A DNA stretch of 64,000 bases from Adiantum capillus-veneris (lineage: Eukaryota > Streptophyta > Polypodiopsida > Polypodiales > Pteridaceae): the NCBI GenBank assembly GCA_014529385.2, contig CM043959.1:8585526-8649525 (forward strand), written 5' to 3'. The notes under the pieces were generated by a model. That model saw only the letters and a program-made list of their open reading frames with translations. It made no database searches and was not told where the DNA came from. Shown here one piece after another: positions 11,576 through 24,400 of this stretch; position 1 is the first letter of the stretch; each line of letters opens with the position of its first letter. The position numbers were made by a program, and so were the translations under genes.

Positions 11576-13826
11576 CTTTAATCTGGTTTGTCCCCACTTT
11601 GACCTCGATGATGGGCTCTACTTTGTCTTCACCCATTTCTGATACATTGACTGCGTTTATTCGTAAGGCTCCTTCATTGCGCTGTCTCTGACGCAGTAGT
11701 CTTCTTTTCTCCGTTCTTTCTTTTGCTTCTGCTTGCGCTTCCTCAACAATATTTTTCTTTTTTTGAAGTCGCAGCTTATCTTGATGTATTTTGAGAAGCA
11801 TCTCTTGGGTTAGTGGTAAATGATACTTCTTTAATCTGCATCCACTAATCCATTTTGGTATTTCTTCTCCGTCTAATTTAGCAAGCTTGACGGGCTCACT
11901 TGGTGATAGATCTTTGATCACAAAAGGTCCCATCCCTCGCTTTTTAAGTTTTTTACATGCTTTTTTACAGTGTATACTAGGACAAAGTCCCCAATCTTAA
12001 ACTCTTGAGTTCGCACATGCTTATCAAAGAACTCTTTTTGTCGCCTTTTTTGAGCGTAGATTGAAGCCACGGCTTTTAAGAGAAGCTCATCTAGCTTTTC
12101 CAGGTCGTCTATTCTATCTGAAAGCTCATGTCTTGTACACTCTAATTACTTAGCTACTCTCAGCGTTGGAATTAAAAATTCTATTGGGAAATAGCATTCA
12201 AACCAAAAACCATGTTGTATGGGGTCGTTCCTATGGATGTTTTATATGCTACCCTATACGCCCATAATGTCGAATGCAATTTCTGGTCCCAATCAGTTCT
12301 CGACTCAGATACAATCTTTGTAAGGACCGTGCATATGGTTTTGTTCGTCGCTTCAGCTTGTCCATTGGCTTGTGGATGATATGGAGCTGATTTGCAATGT
12401 ATTACCATGAATTCGTCTAGAAGGATCTCTATCACTTCATTTATGAAGTGTGTGCCTCGATCACTCACAATTTCTAATGGTAATCCATATCGTACAAAGA
12501 CGTATTCATACAGAAATTGTGTCGTCGTCCTGGCATCTATTTTTTGAGTTGCTTTTGCCTCAACCCACTTTGTTAGATAGTCCATCGCCACAATGATGTA
12601 TTATGCATGAGTCCTGTATGCATGAGGTGAGATAGGTCCAACATATTCAATCCCCCATTTTGAAAAGGCTCTTGCTCCCATCATTGGTCTAAGCGGCATG
12701 TCATCTCTTTTTAGTGGTACTTTTGTCCGCTTACAATTATCACATCGTTTAACGTATTCCTCAACGTCCGTGTGTAATGTCGGCCACCATATTCATGCAG
12801 CTAAGACAATTTTTGTTGTCTTATCACCTGACAAATGGCCTCCACCTACTCCTCCATGATCTTGATCTAGGATTATCACATACTCTGACTCTGATGCGCA
12901 TATGCTAAGCTGGTTGTCTTTTCCTCTCTTATAGAGTTGATTTCTATTAAAGTGTAATCTCGCGCTTCTGTCTGTACATCTCTCCGACGCACTTTTGAGG
13001 TTCCATCTGGAAAAGTTCTATTTGTGAGATATTCAACAATATATTGACTCCATTCAAGAGCGATCATTATCTGATACAATGTTGAATACTTAGCTGGCGG
13101 TTTTGACGAACATGTAATATATACTGTGACATATTCATGTACACTCTCTTTCATTCCTGGCCAGTAGACTCCCAGTTGTAACAGATTCCTGTACGTGTTC
13201 CTTCTTGAACAATGAAATGCACATTCCTGAACATGTGCTTCTCGCAGATATATGCTATATTCTTCAGGATTGATGCATAACCTTAAAATGTTATCGGTTC
13301 CTAAGTGATACAACCTTCCTGCAATCAACTGAAGATTTTTGGATTGCTGAATAGTAACTTGTTTCTGGTTGTATTCTTTTCTATCAAACTCTCTTCCATA
13401 GGTTAATAGACTAAGAACATCCTGAGACCACTTTGGTATCATTTCTATGTTGAATAAGTACGCATCTGGCATGTCGGCATCTACACCTATAGGGTCTTCT
13501 CCATTCGTCAACCTCGAAAGGTGATCCGCTCTAAGATGTATCTTTTCTTTCTCTACTACTACCGTGAAGTCAAATTCTAATAAGATGATGAACCATCTCA
13601 CTATTTGTCCCGTATTGCATGGTTTGTTCACTAGGTAGAGCAAGGCTTGATGATCTGTGAAAAACACAAACTTATTGGCTAGAAGATAATGCCGAAATTT
13701 CTTCACAGCATAAATCATTCCTAATCCCTCTCGCTCTGTTGTTGTGTAATTCCTTTCAGCATTGTTGAGCCGCCGACTAGCATAGAAGATTGGAAAATCC
13801 ATGTTTCCTTCTTTTGGCTGAGCCAT
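11544..13826 (-). pseudogene. Gypsy B RNase H and integrase region
   Basis: This segment completes pol. Residues from 13826 encode RNase H with FYASRRLNNAERNYTTTERE and FTDHQALLYL. An integrase zinc-binding-like region follows (AHVQECAFHCSRR, GVYWPGMK), with its second cysteine pair degraded. The catalytic core lies at 12591-12181: DYLTKWVEA, SDRGTHF and PQANGQAEATN supply the D, D and E region. The C-terminal piece at 11933 (GPFVIKDL, then CRLKKYH) is the end of integrase, and no chromodomain follows. A charged linker then leads into the extra protease-like domain. Frames change at least twice, so no active protein is possible. Confidence 0.8.
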
Positions 13827-15258
13827 GATGCATCCTATTGCATCCTGGCAATAGGATGCATCCTATTGCATATGCCAAAGCATCTATATGCACATGGAAT
13901 ATCTTCTCCCAATCTGGTGATTTCAAGACTGGAGCAGTAATTAGTGCCTCTTTTAGTTTCTTGAAGGATTCCTTACACTCCTCTGTCCATTCAAAATCCA
14001 CTATTAGCTTGTAAAGTGGTTGGCCTATTATAGCGTACATGTAAATGAATCGTCTATAATATCCACAATGTCCCATAAAGGTCTGCACTTGTTTAGCGTT
14101 AGTTGGTCTAGGCATATCCACTATTACTTTTATCTTTTCCATATCTGTGGATATTCCATTATGTGAGACAATATGTCCCAGAATTCTGCCTTGTCGGACC
14201 ATAAACACACACTTCTCAGGATTGAGACAAATGCAATATGTCCTACATTTCTCGAATACCTTTCTTAAGTGTTCTAGATTCTCATCTCTCAGAAGAGAGT
14301 GTACACACAAATCATCCATGTATATTTCTAGAAACAACCTCAAGTACTCTTTGAAAGCATGCGTCATCAACCTTTGGAATGTTGCGGGAGCATTAGTTAA
14401 ACCAAATGGCATAACTCAATTCGCATAAATTCCCCACTCCATTGCAAAAGCTGTTTTGTGTTGATCCTCTGCCGCAATGGCAAGCTGATTATATCCTGAA
14501 AATCCATCTAGAAAGGAATATGCTCTTTTCCCCAATACACGTTCTAGAACATGATCAGTTATCGGCAAGGGATAATTGTCCCTGATTGTAGCAGCATTTA
14601 CTTTCTTCAAATTGACACACGCTCAGAGTTTCCCGTTTTTCTTAGGCACTACCACAATCGGAGATACCCAGTCTGTGTGTTCAATCTCATATATGAATTC
14701 AGCTTCCATTAGCTTGTCTATTTCTTCTTTGATTCGCTTAGCAAACGTGTCATTATACGTGTACGATCTCTGTCTGCTAGGCTTAGTGTCTTGTTTCAAT
14801 GGAATAGTGTGTTGGCATATTGATGGATCGACTCCTTTCAAGTCCTTGTACAACCATACAAACACATCCCTGTATTCTCTAAGAAGACTCAAAAGTCTCT
14901 CTTCTTCTTCCGGAGACAAATCTGTACCTATGTATACCGGTCTTGGTTCCTTTCCTGGAGTTGCTAAATCAACCTTTTTAGCGTCCTCCGGTCCATCATA
15001 GGACTCGTTCTCCTTTCTTTCTTTGATAGGCTGGGTTAATATCACCTTCCTATCCTCTATTTCTTCTTTGATTCGCTTAGCAAATGTGTCATTATACGTG
15101 TACGATCTCTGTCTGCTAGGCTTAGTGTCTTGTTTCAATGGAATAGTGTGTTGGCATATTGATGGATCGACTCCTTTCAAGTCCTTGTACAACCATACAA
15201 ACACATCCCTGTATTCTCTAAGAAGACTCAAAAGTCTCTCTTCTTCTTCCGGAGACAA
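13777..15258 (-). pseudogene. Gypsy B reverse transcriptase
   Basis: This is a Ty3-type reverse transcriptase. The motif order is as expected: DWVSPIVVVPKKNGK (14640), DNYPLP, YSFLDGFSGYNQ (14510), MPFGLTNAPATFQR (14412) and YMDD (about 14320) within FLEIYMDDLCVHS. The catalytic aspartates are present. Stops at 14610-14620 and 14416 and frame changes near 13800 inactivate it. The N-terminal part is tandemly duplicated (14718-15398), so the sequence ahead of RT occurs twice. Confidence 0.85.
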
Positions 15259-15398
15259 ATCTGTACCTATGTATACCGGTCTTGGTTCCTTTCCTGGAGT
15301 TGCTAAATCAACCTTTTAGCGTCCTCCGGTCCATCATAGGACTCGTTCTCCTTTCTTTCTTTGATAGGCTGGGTTAATATCACCTTCCTATCCTCTAT
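14718..15398 (-). repeat. 339-bp tandem duplication inside pol
   Basis: The block 14718-15056 repeats with near identity at 15057-15398. The unit is 339 bp (113 codons), so it kept the reading frame when made. The right copy has since lost one T near 15313 (CCTTTTAG versus CCTTTTTAG at 14972), causing a frameshift. The encoded segment includes SPEEEERLLSLLREYRDVF and SICQHTIPLKQD, just upstream of RT. Confidence 0.9.
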
Positions 15399-15453
15399 CG
15401 TAAATTTCATGTTTCCCTTGATGTTGGCGTTTTTGTCCTCGCCACTCTCGATT

Positions 15454-17406
15454 TCAGTCGTCCAAACTTCTTTCAAAGTTTTCTATAACTATTTGTACTT
15501 GTTTCGGCGTTCTAATTTGGACTCCTTGTTTTCCTTGTCTCTCTTGTTTTTTTTTCGCTTTTCCTGTTTCTGTTTTTGTTTCACTGGGGTGAACTCGATT
15601 TCTTGAGCTTTGTTTGTCTTTCCGTGAACTCGTTTCCGCATTTCCTCTCATTCTTCCAGAGATCTTGTCCTTGACACAATCTTTCACCTTTACTAGCATT
15701 AGGAATTGGTTTTTCCCTTTTATCCTAGGCATCGGATTGTTTCTAACCCCTATTGTTTTCCTGTTTGCTCTATAGCGTTTCTGGCGCTTTTCAGTCTGAT
15801 TTGAGAAGTCGTAGAATCTGACATCCTTTATAGTTTCCTCATTCTTGCTTGAGTTGTATGTGGACTCATTGTCAGCTTCACTTCCCCATTCTGGATGATC
15901 GGGAATGTCGTGAAACATCTCCTCTTCATCTTCCTTGTTTGGTGTATCAATCTTTCACTCTCCTTTTCGAGTACAACTCTCATCATGAAGTATGGAACCA
16001 CATCATATCCATCTTTATCACAGAACTTCGTTGTGGGACCATCTTGAATTGCACAAACATCTTGGGTTGCTAGAATGTGTGTCCATTCTAATGGTTCAAG
16101 TGCATCTTCTGGAAAGGGTTCACCTATATAAGTTTCGTCTTCAATTGCCCTTTCTAAAACACATTCCTCGCGCTTCAGACTTCCACAGTTCGAAGCTCCA
16201 CACATCCATAACTCTTTGGGATTGCCTAACCAAGCTTGAAACTCTGATCCAACCAAAGTAGCTGAATCAAACTCTTCAATTGGTGTTCGGTTCACATCCT
16301 TGTAGCTATGGTCTTTTAGGTTCACACGAGTAGTGGTTTCCATATGTCTCAAGTATATGTGGTCGTAACCTCAATCCTGGACCATTTTCAACTATCTCAT
16401 GAACGGTCTTCCAAGTATAATACCAGAGTTATTCTCCTTGCCAAAGTCAACAATAGCAAAGGTATGCTCGTACTCAATTCCTCAAGAAGTCACTACGACT
16501 TTCTCTAATAGTCCCAAAGGTCTCTCCATATGTCCGTCCGCTAGTTGGAGTTTCAACCTCATTTTTCTTATCGCCGGTTTTCCCCATTTTTTTCCAGATT
16601 TCTTTCGTACCAATGTCTACCCTAGACCTACTGTCAAGTATTGCCATCGTGTTAACTCCTTGGAATTCAACTGGTAAGGTTGTATTCCCCTCTTCGCCTT
16701 CGCAATACTCTCCGACCTTGTTCAAAGGTACATGCTTAGCATTTTTTTGTGGCTTACTTAGCTCTCGTATGCCCTCTTGCAGTTTTGCAGTTCGATATTT
16801 TATCCCAAATTTCTCCAAGAATTTTTCTACAGTTGCCCACATGTTTGGTCGTAGTCTCAAAAGCTCAGCTAGGGTGATAGTGCATGTCACTGGTGTTGAG
16901 AAAAACTCTATCAATCCTTGCGAGTCCATAACTTTTTCTGAAGAGATTCCTCGTGAGGGAAGCGCTCTAGTCTCATATTTTGCTTCGCATTCTCCCAAGT
17001 ATGAAGGTAAGGTATTCAACGAATGAGGTTTACTCTCTACTGTTCTAACAAAGCCTCCATCTCCCTAGTAAGAATGCAGATCTAAGTCCACTTGAGATCC
17101 TGCCTCAAATTCCTCTATGGGAGGATTCCTGATGTCCTTTTCCCCATTGACCTGATTAGCTTGACAACTCAGCTCTTTTGCAAAGTTTGCCTCTCTCACT
17201 TGTTTCCAAAACTCATTGTAATCCTCATCTCTTCCGTAAGACCTCTGTATCACAGGATGAAAACTCTCTATTTCTTGGTCTATTATGTTCATCACTATGC
17301 GTTCATCCCCGTGTATTTTTTTAGGCTTTTGTGCACTATTAGGCTTTTCAACTACCCATGAGAAGATAGTATCTTGATGAATTGGGTTTTCCGCTCCACA
17401 ATTCAT
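15454..17406 (-). pseudogene. Gypsy B protease and gag-pol linker
   Basis: This is the conventional protease position between gag and RT. Around 16660-16620 the translation reads NTMAILDSRSRVDI, the retropepsin active-site block with DSG changed to DSR (AGG codon). Flanking pieces (17406-17065, 17019-16474, 16352-15828, 15918-15454) lie in several frames with stops between them. The low-complexity K/R/Q-rich part at 15454-15700 probably links to RT. The protease assignment rests on the motif and its position. Confidence 0.65.
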
Positions 17407-17696
17407 TGGTTCTCTAGGTGGTTCCTACAAGGCTTGTGCAGTCTCGATCATTCTTTGACACATTTCGAGTCTCTACTTTTCCAATTCCGCGTTTGGATAA
17501 GTCAACCACCATTATTCTTGTTTTTGGTTGCTCTTTAATCTCGCTTCGTAAGCTCTCATCAGTGCATCCAATGGTTCCTGTACTTTGTTGACTAACACTG
17601 ATCCCCTCGAGCTCACGCTCGTTGTCTCTTTGACGCTCTTCAGTTTTGACTTTTCAGAGTCCATTTCCCGTATTCCGTTTTGACTCTCAAGTTTCT

Positions 17697-20488
17697 CTAA
17701 TCTATCTTTTGTTTGTTTAATTTCTCAGCTAGAATCGCATCTTGGTGTTCTTTTTTCAGTTTCATGCGTGCTTTCCTAGATTTCCATTTGTTTCTATGGC
17801 TTCGTCGTCCTTGACTAGCCAATTCAGTCTCTGACTTTCCATTCTCTAGTTCTCTAGTGGTTTTCTTCGCTTGAGCTCTAGTAACAACTTGTGTTGGTAT
17901 CAGAGTTTCATTTTCAGACCCACTGCTAGTAGGAATCGACTCTAGCATGTTCAATGTCGTCTTTTGCACTTTGTTGGGATTCTTTGAACAATCCTCAATG
18001 AAGTGAGTGACACCACACTCTGTGAAATATGCATTGATTCTAATGATCTTTGTGTATGGACAAACATTCATCAAATGGTCACCTCCATACTTATAACAGG
18101 GTCCTAATACATGTCTTTGTGTCCATTGATTTGCCCTTTGTGGATAAGTTGGTCTTTGGGATGACAACCATCCATGAGCTATGAACATAAGTGTTATTGT
18201 GTCCAAGCTATACCTCTCTTCCTCTGAGGCGTGTGCGGCTGTTGGTGGTCCAACATTTCCCATCATGCTCCAAGGTTCTGGTTGTTTTGGTTCTTCAGGT
18301 GGGTAATACACAGTAGGAGCCATGAGTACACCGAAATCTTAGTAATAAGTATGAACAGGCACTAAAGCTTGTTCTTCCTGATTCTCTAGGGTGGGTGCAT
18401 ATCTAATGCCCACTGGTCTCACTCCTCGTAAAGGTGGCTGTTGCCCCAATACCGGCTGTGGTCTTTCTAGCCCCATAGATCCTGGTACGTTTTCCCTTGG
18501 GTATCGAGGTACTGGATGTACCTAAGGTGGTGTTATTTGAGCTAGAGGCACATACTGACGCTCCTTCACATAACCCTTGTTGTAATAGCACTCCTCTGTT
18601 GAGTGATTCGTCCATTTTTGTTCAATTGCACACCATTTCGTTAGTTTTGGCATTGGTTTAGGGTATGGTGCTAATCTCCTTATATCATACTCTATCATTT
18701 GTTCCATGTTTGGCACTATGGTTGTTTGGACATTCTTCTTAGTGGTGGTCTTGCTAGCTATGGATGATGAGCTACTGGATGTGACATTAGTATCCGTTGT
18801 CATCTCTCCATAAACCGCACAGTTATCCACTAAGTACAATGCTTCTCTGGTCACTTGCTCAAAACTTGTACAAGCTTTCAGGTGCAAGTCTTTCTTGAGA
18901 GTGTCATTTCTCAGCCCTTCTATAAAGAGGACAGATAGTCTATCATCTTGCGGTCGTTCCTGTACTGGACATCTCTCTATGTATTGTTTGAAGCGAAGTG
19001 AAGCTTCCTTCACCTTTTCTTGCTCCTTCTGTTTGAAAGCATATATTTGGGATACCGTGTTGTGTTTGATCCCTCTTTTCAAAAATTCCTCGGCAAACTC
19101 TCGCAGAAAATGGTCAACGTCATGGAAACCTCCGCCATTTAGTGGTTGAAACCATGTCAATGCTGTCCCATCTAAAGTAAGACCAAATCCTTCGTATTGT
19201 GTGTGAAAATATGTTATCTACTCAGCTCTTAAGACTTGCTTAAAGAGTGAGAGATGTCCATACGGATCTCTTGAGCCACTATACTTCTTTGACATAAACT
19301 TGGCCACTTGAGATGGTCTCATGCGTCTTTGTTCTGCGACCAATCTCAATGCTCCCGCATCTTGAATTAATCGTTCTTGTACATCATGGATGTCGTGGGT
19401 TGCTCTCGGTGGCTCCCCTGCCACGAATCTACTACTAGGAGGCAAATGTGATGGTGTCGCTATGAATGTCGGACCTACTGTGGTATGTGTAGAGATAGGA
19501 ACCGCACTACCCCGATTCATAGCCATTGACTCTCTAGAATGTAATGTTCCCATGGGCTTGGCATAGAATACTGAGGTCGACTAAAAGAATCAGCTACGTG
19601 AGTCCTCTCTCCACCTGCTGCCGTCGGGTCTGGCATGACAGTTGTAGGTTATCGTCTCAGTGGGCTTGGGGTGACATAATAATGGTGGAGTGGTCCCCCA
19701 AAGTACATATACCCTTCCAACTCTTTTTTATCGATTGCTGCGTATCATCTTCCATACTTTTCGTATACGACAATTTTTATTTCTGATCCCTCTGTGTAGG
19801 TGAAGACATAAAGTCTTTTCCGCTCTGTCAACTCATCGACGTAGGGTTCCTCGCATCTATAATAGAGATCTTCCTCTCTATTGTTATACTTGTATAACCC
19901 CACGTAGACGTTTTCTGTGTTGACTCTCAAAGTTTCATTTTCTCGCCTTAATCTCGCATTAGGGAAGCTCATTGTTGGTTCTTTCTCCTCAGGTTCCTCA
20001 TCTACTTTGGCTTTTGTGCCCATCAATCCCCACTTGTCCACAATGTTAGGATTCAGGACTACCAAGTACATGATACCTTTGTCATCTAGGTACCTATCTC
20101 TGCTATAGCTCACAAGCACTATGTCCTTGAACTCACTTAGTCTATCTTCTATCTTTACACAATAGCGGTCCATACCATCTTTGTAGATCTTGGCACCTTG
20201 CTTGTTGTCATACTGATACTTGATAAACAATAGCTTCATTGTGTCTGAAGGGTTTGATGGTCCTGCTGCCATGTTTTCTCTTTCGTTTAGGTTCAAGTAT
20301 CCTAAGTGTTCAGTGAAAATCTCGTAAGATCTCTTTGAAGAAGTATCGGAAATACTTCCTTCAAGGATCAACTCTAAGGGTCGCACTACACTTTGGTTTA
20401 CACTCTCCTCGGTTGATATAACACTCGTTTGATCTCTTTGTCTCAGTTGGTTATTCTGGAGATATCTACCGGATCTCAAATTCATCAA
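17697..20488 (-). pseudogene. Gypsy B gag
   Basis: This is a capsid-type polyprotein start. The ATG at 20488 gives MMNLRSGRYLQ, an opening resembling the RSG-type start common in plant Gypsy gag. The capsid core is at 19160-18522 (TWFQPLNGGGFHDVDHFLREF, then FKQYIERCPVQERPQDDRL). Near 18150-17990 two degraded zinc-knuckle-like blocks follow (CYKYGGDHLMNVC and ECGVTHFIEDC); each lacks one cysteine. A lysine-rich tail ends near 17697. A frameshift between 19745 and 19553, a stop near 19218 and others inactivate the gene. Confidence 0.75.
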
Positions 20489-21066
20489 TCCCCCTAGAGG
20501 AATCTAACTTTTCAGTTTCGGCAGTTTGTTTATCCCAATTCTCTCTGATCAAAAGTGATCCAAACTGAATGATACTTGGTCAAATGGTTTGTTTTGTCAC
20601 TTAGAAGACGTCTGTTACCTCAAGTGAAAATTTTGTTTCAGATTTGCTCAAAAAGACATTATACGCATATGATGTCTTTTTTTCACAGATTTTTGATATT
20701 TGTTGCTTTGCTCACTCCCAGTAGCACCCTTATACTCTGTCCACTCACAAAATTCAATTTGAACTCTGTTTGTGCAAGTTATGGCGAGATTAGGCTTTTC
20801 TGGGCAATTTCCCGATTTTTGACTTAGTTGGGGTCAAATGTGATCCAAATGACATGAAACTTGAAATACAAGCTCTAGACAATTAGTACAAAGGATCTAT
20901 GATAGCAAAATATCAAAATATGCCCAGAATTATGTTAGAGACATCATATGCGTATGATGTCTTTTTGCTCAATTTTGGTCAAGATTCAATATTTAAGCTT
21001 TTCACAGTGTTTGTAACAATGTTGTCAAGTCAAATTTGAAAAATCACTTCAGCAAGTGCCAAAAGA

Positions 21067-21209
21067 TGTTGAGATGTAGAGAGAAAGAGAGAGAGACGAG
21101 ACAAGAGACACACCATATACGCTCCCAAAAACTGATTCATATTGAGGACAACATACAAATATATAGGTGAGACCAAGTTGAGTAGAGTGAGCCATATATA
21201 GCTCCAACA
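21067..21209 (-). repeat. Copia 1 3' LTR
   Basis: 143 bp, TGTTGAGATG to GCTCCAACA on the plus strand. It matches 26401-26543 with three mismatches. Confidence 0.95.
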
Positions 21210-21457
21210 CCCCCACTCAAACAAAGGTCTCTAGCTTTGGATGAAAAAACCCTTGGGGAGTTCAAGGGAAAAACCCAAGCCCCTATACAATGTGAAAATA
21301 TGAACCAACGATGATGATGTGAAAGTGAATTGTGCATCTATGTACAAATATTCAAGTGACTTAGAGATCACAATGTGCAAATGTGGAGTGTGCATAGTGC
21401 ATGGTACCTAAAAGATTACAATGTCATATGTACAAAGCTATTACAATAGCAAAGAAG

Positions 21458-24400
21458 CTAATCTAGAAAGAGTGAGGTCGAAGCAACTCCAAGCTCCGAG
21501 CGCAAGAGGATGAAACGTGACTCGTTGAGGCCTTTGGTCAAAATGTCTGCAATCATCTGGTCACTTGGATAGTGTTCAACCATAATGGTTCCTTTGCGTA
21601 CTTCATACCTGACATAATGATAATGGACAACAATGTGCTTTGACTTATTATGTTGAACATAGTCTTTTGCAAGACTAATAGCACTTTGGTTGTCACACCG
21701 CAAGGGTGTGCTAGAAAGAGGAGAGTGACCAATATCAACCAGCATTTGTCGAAGCCAAATCAACTCATGAGCTGCAAGTGATGCCGCAACATATTCTGAC
21801 TCAGTCGTAGAAACTGCAACACAACATTGTTTCTTGCTAGTCCAAGAAACAAGACAACCATTTATAAAGAAGCAATTTCCACTAGTAGATCGCATAGATA
21901 AATGTGAGCTTGCCCAGTCTGCATCTGTGTAACCCAAAAGAGAAAGAGATTGCATAGAATCCGATGTGAGTTGTCGTCGATAGACTAAACCAAAATCTGT
22001 AGTGCCTTTCAAGTATTTCAACACACGCTTTGCAGCAGACCAATGCTTAAGAGAAGGACATGCAAGATGTTGTCCAAGATAATTAGCAGCAAACAAAATA
22101 TCAGGACGAGTGTTCATGCCAACAAACTGAAGACATCCAATCAAGTTAGCATAAGGTTGATTTGTGACAAGTTGACCGCCATTGTCAGAAGTGTTCTTCG
22201 TAGAGCTTGCAAGACAAGGTGTGTTGGCTGAATGTGCAGATTCCATACCAAATTTTTGAATAGTATCTGTAATAAACTTTGACTGTCGAAGGAATAAAAT
22301 ACCTTTTGTACGGTTCTGTTGGATTTGAATCCCAAGACACGAGTGAATCTCTCCAAGATCCACCATATCAAATGCAGAAGACAATAACCTTTTCACTTGC
22401 TGAAGAAATCCCAAATCATTGGAAACAAGGATGGTATCATCCACATAAAGAGCAAGAATCACAAAACTGCTACCTTGGCGTTTTATGTATAAGTTGGGGT
22501 CTGACGAGCAAGAGATGAATCCTTTAGAGGTGAGAAAAAGATCAAATTTTGTATACGAGGCTCGCGAAGCTTGTTTGAGACCATATAGTGCCTTATGGAG
22601 TTGAGCAACAAGGTCTTCTTTACCTGGAATAACAAACCCTTCTGGTTGTTCCATATAAATTTCCTCTTCCAAGTCACCATTAAGAAAAGCAGTTCGCACA
22701 TCCATTTGATGAGCTTCTAAATCAAATTGAACAGCAAATGCCAATAAAACTCGAACACTTATAATGCAAACAACTGGTGAAAAGGTCTCTTGATAATCAA
22801 CACCAGCTACTTGGGAATAACCTTTTGCAACTAAACGCGCCTTGAACTTGTCAAAAGATCCATCTGCTTTTACTTTTGTCTTATACACCCACTTACATTT
22901 AATAGTTGTACGACCAGGAGGTAATTCAGTTAGTATCCATGTAACTTTAGAGATAAGAGAATCGTACTCTGCTTCCATAGCCTCTTGCCATTGATCCTTT
23001 TGTGGTGAAGAGATAGCTTCATCATAAGTAATGGGATCTTCGAAAGTACAAAAACCATTATCAGCAATATCGTCATCATAAACATGACATGAGCCATGTT
23101 CAAAATCAATAGGCAGATCAACAAAAATATCAATATCATCATTGGCGACATTCGGAATGGATGGTTGTGAAGAGGAAAGTTTCTCTATAGGAAGAGTTTC
23201 ATCTTCTGAAAGAAATGGAAAAGCTTGAAGCAATGATTTAGTATCATCAGAATCATCCATGGACCATGAGCCTCCCATAAGCTGTTCGTTAAAAGTAGCA
23301 TCACGATTCACAATTACTTTCTTGGAGGAAGGGTCATAGAATTTGTAGCCTTTGGAAGTGTCAGAATATCCAATAAAAATAACTTTAAGACCAGGAGCAT
23401 CAAGCTTTGTTCGTGTTTCTTTGGGAACATGAATATAAGCAATACATCCAAAGGTTCGAAAATGAGATACAGAAGGAATGTCACCTGTCCATGCTGTGAT
23501 GGGTATCTTACCAGAGGGTGCAGGAGTAGGAAGATGATTCTGAATAAATACTGCTGTCAAAGTAGCTTCAGCCCAAAAAACACGAGATAAGCCAGAATGA
23601 ATCAGCATACATCTTACAGCATTGAGAATAGTGCGATTCTTTCGTTCAGCAACTCCGTTCTGTTGAGGCGAATATGGAATAGTGTGTTCATGATGAATTC
23701 CACTGTCAGCACAGTAACTCACAAACTCTCGAGAAACATATTCGCCTCCATTGTCACTACGAAGCTTCTTAAGGCGACGACCAGTTTGAAGTTTCGCAGC
23801 CTTGTGGAATTGTTTGAAAACAGATAAGGCTTCAGATTTTTGTCTAAGTAGAAATACAGTCGTATACCTTGAGAAATCATCAATGAAAGTAATGAAGTAG
23901 CGATATTGTGATCTCGAAGAAGGTAGAGGTCCACATATATCAGTATGAACAAGATCCAATATGTCATGAGAATGAGTTGTATTTGAAAGAGGAAAGGGTT
24001 TGCGATTGTGTTTCCCAAGAGCACAAAATTCACAAATTCCCATATGAGGATGGGCTTTAAGATCCATGCCATGAACAAGATCACGACGTTGAAGATCAAG
24101 GAGTTTTGAGAAATCAGCATGAACAAAACGGTGATGCCATACTTTGCAATCATGATCACCTGGAGCAGTGACAACATTTGCTACAGCATCGTTGAGAGAG
24201 AGTTCAAACAAATTACCATTTCGAGGAGCAGTGGCTATAGTCTGTCCATCTTTCTCAATTCGGCATTTGGTATGATCAAATCCAACAAACAGACCAAGAT
24301 CAACAAGTCTAGCAACTCAAAGAAGATTACGTTGAAGATCTGGTACATGTAATACTCCTCGCAAAATTCGAGTGGAAGAAGATAAGGTACCAAGATATAA

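Noticed and set aside
22043-24352. Plus-strand frames within Copia 1
   Set aside because: They are antisense shadows of the gag-pol frame.
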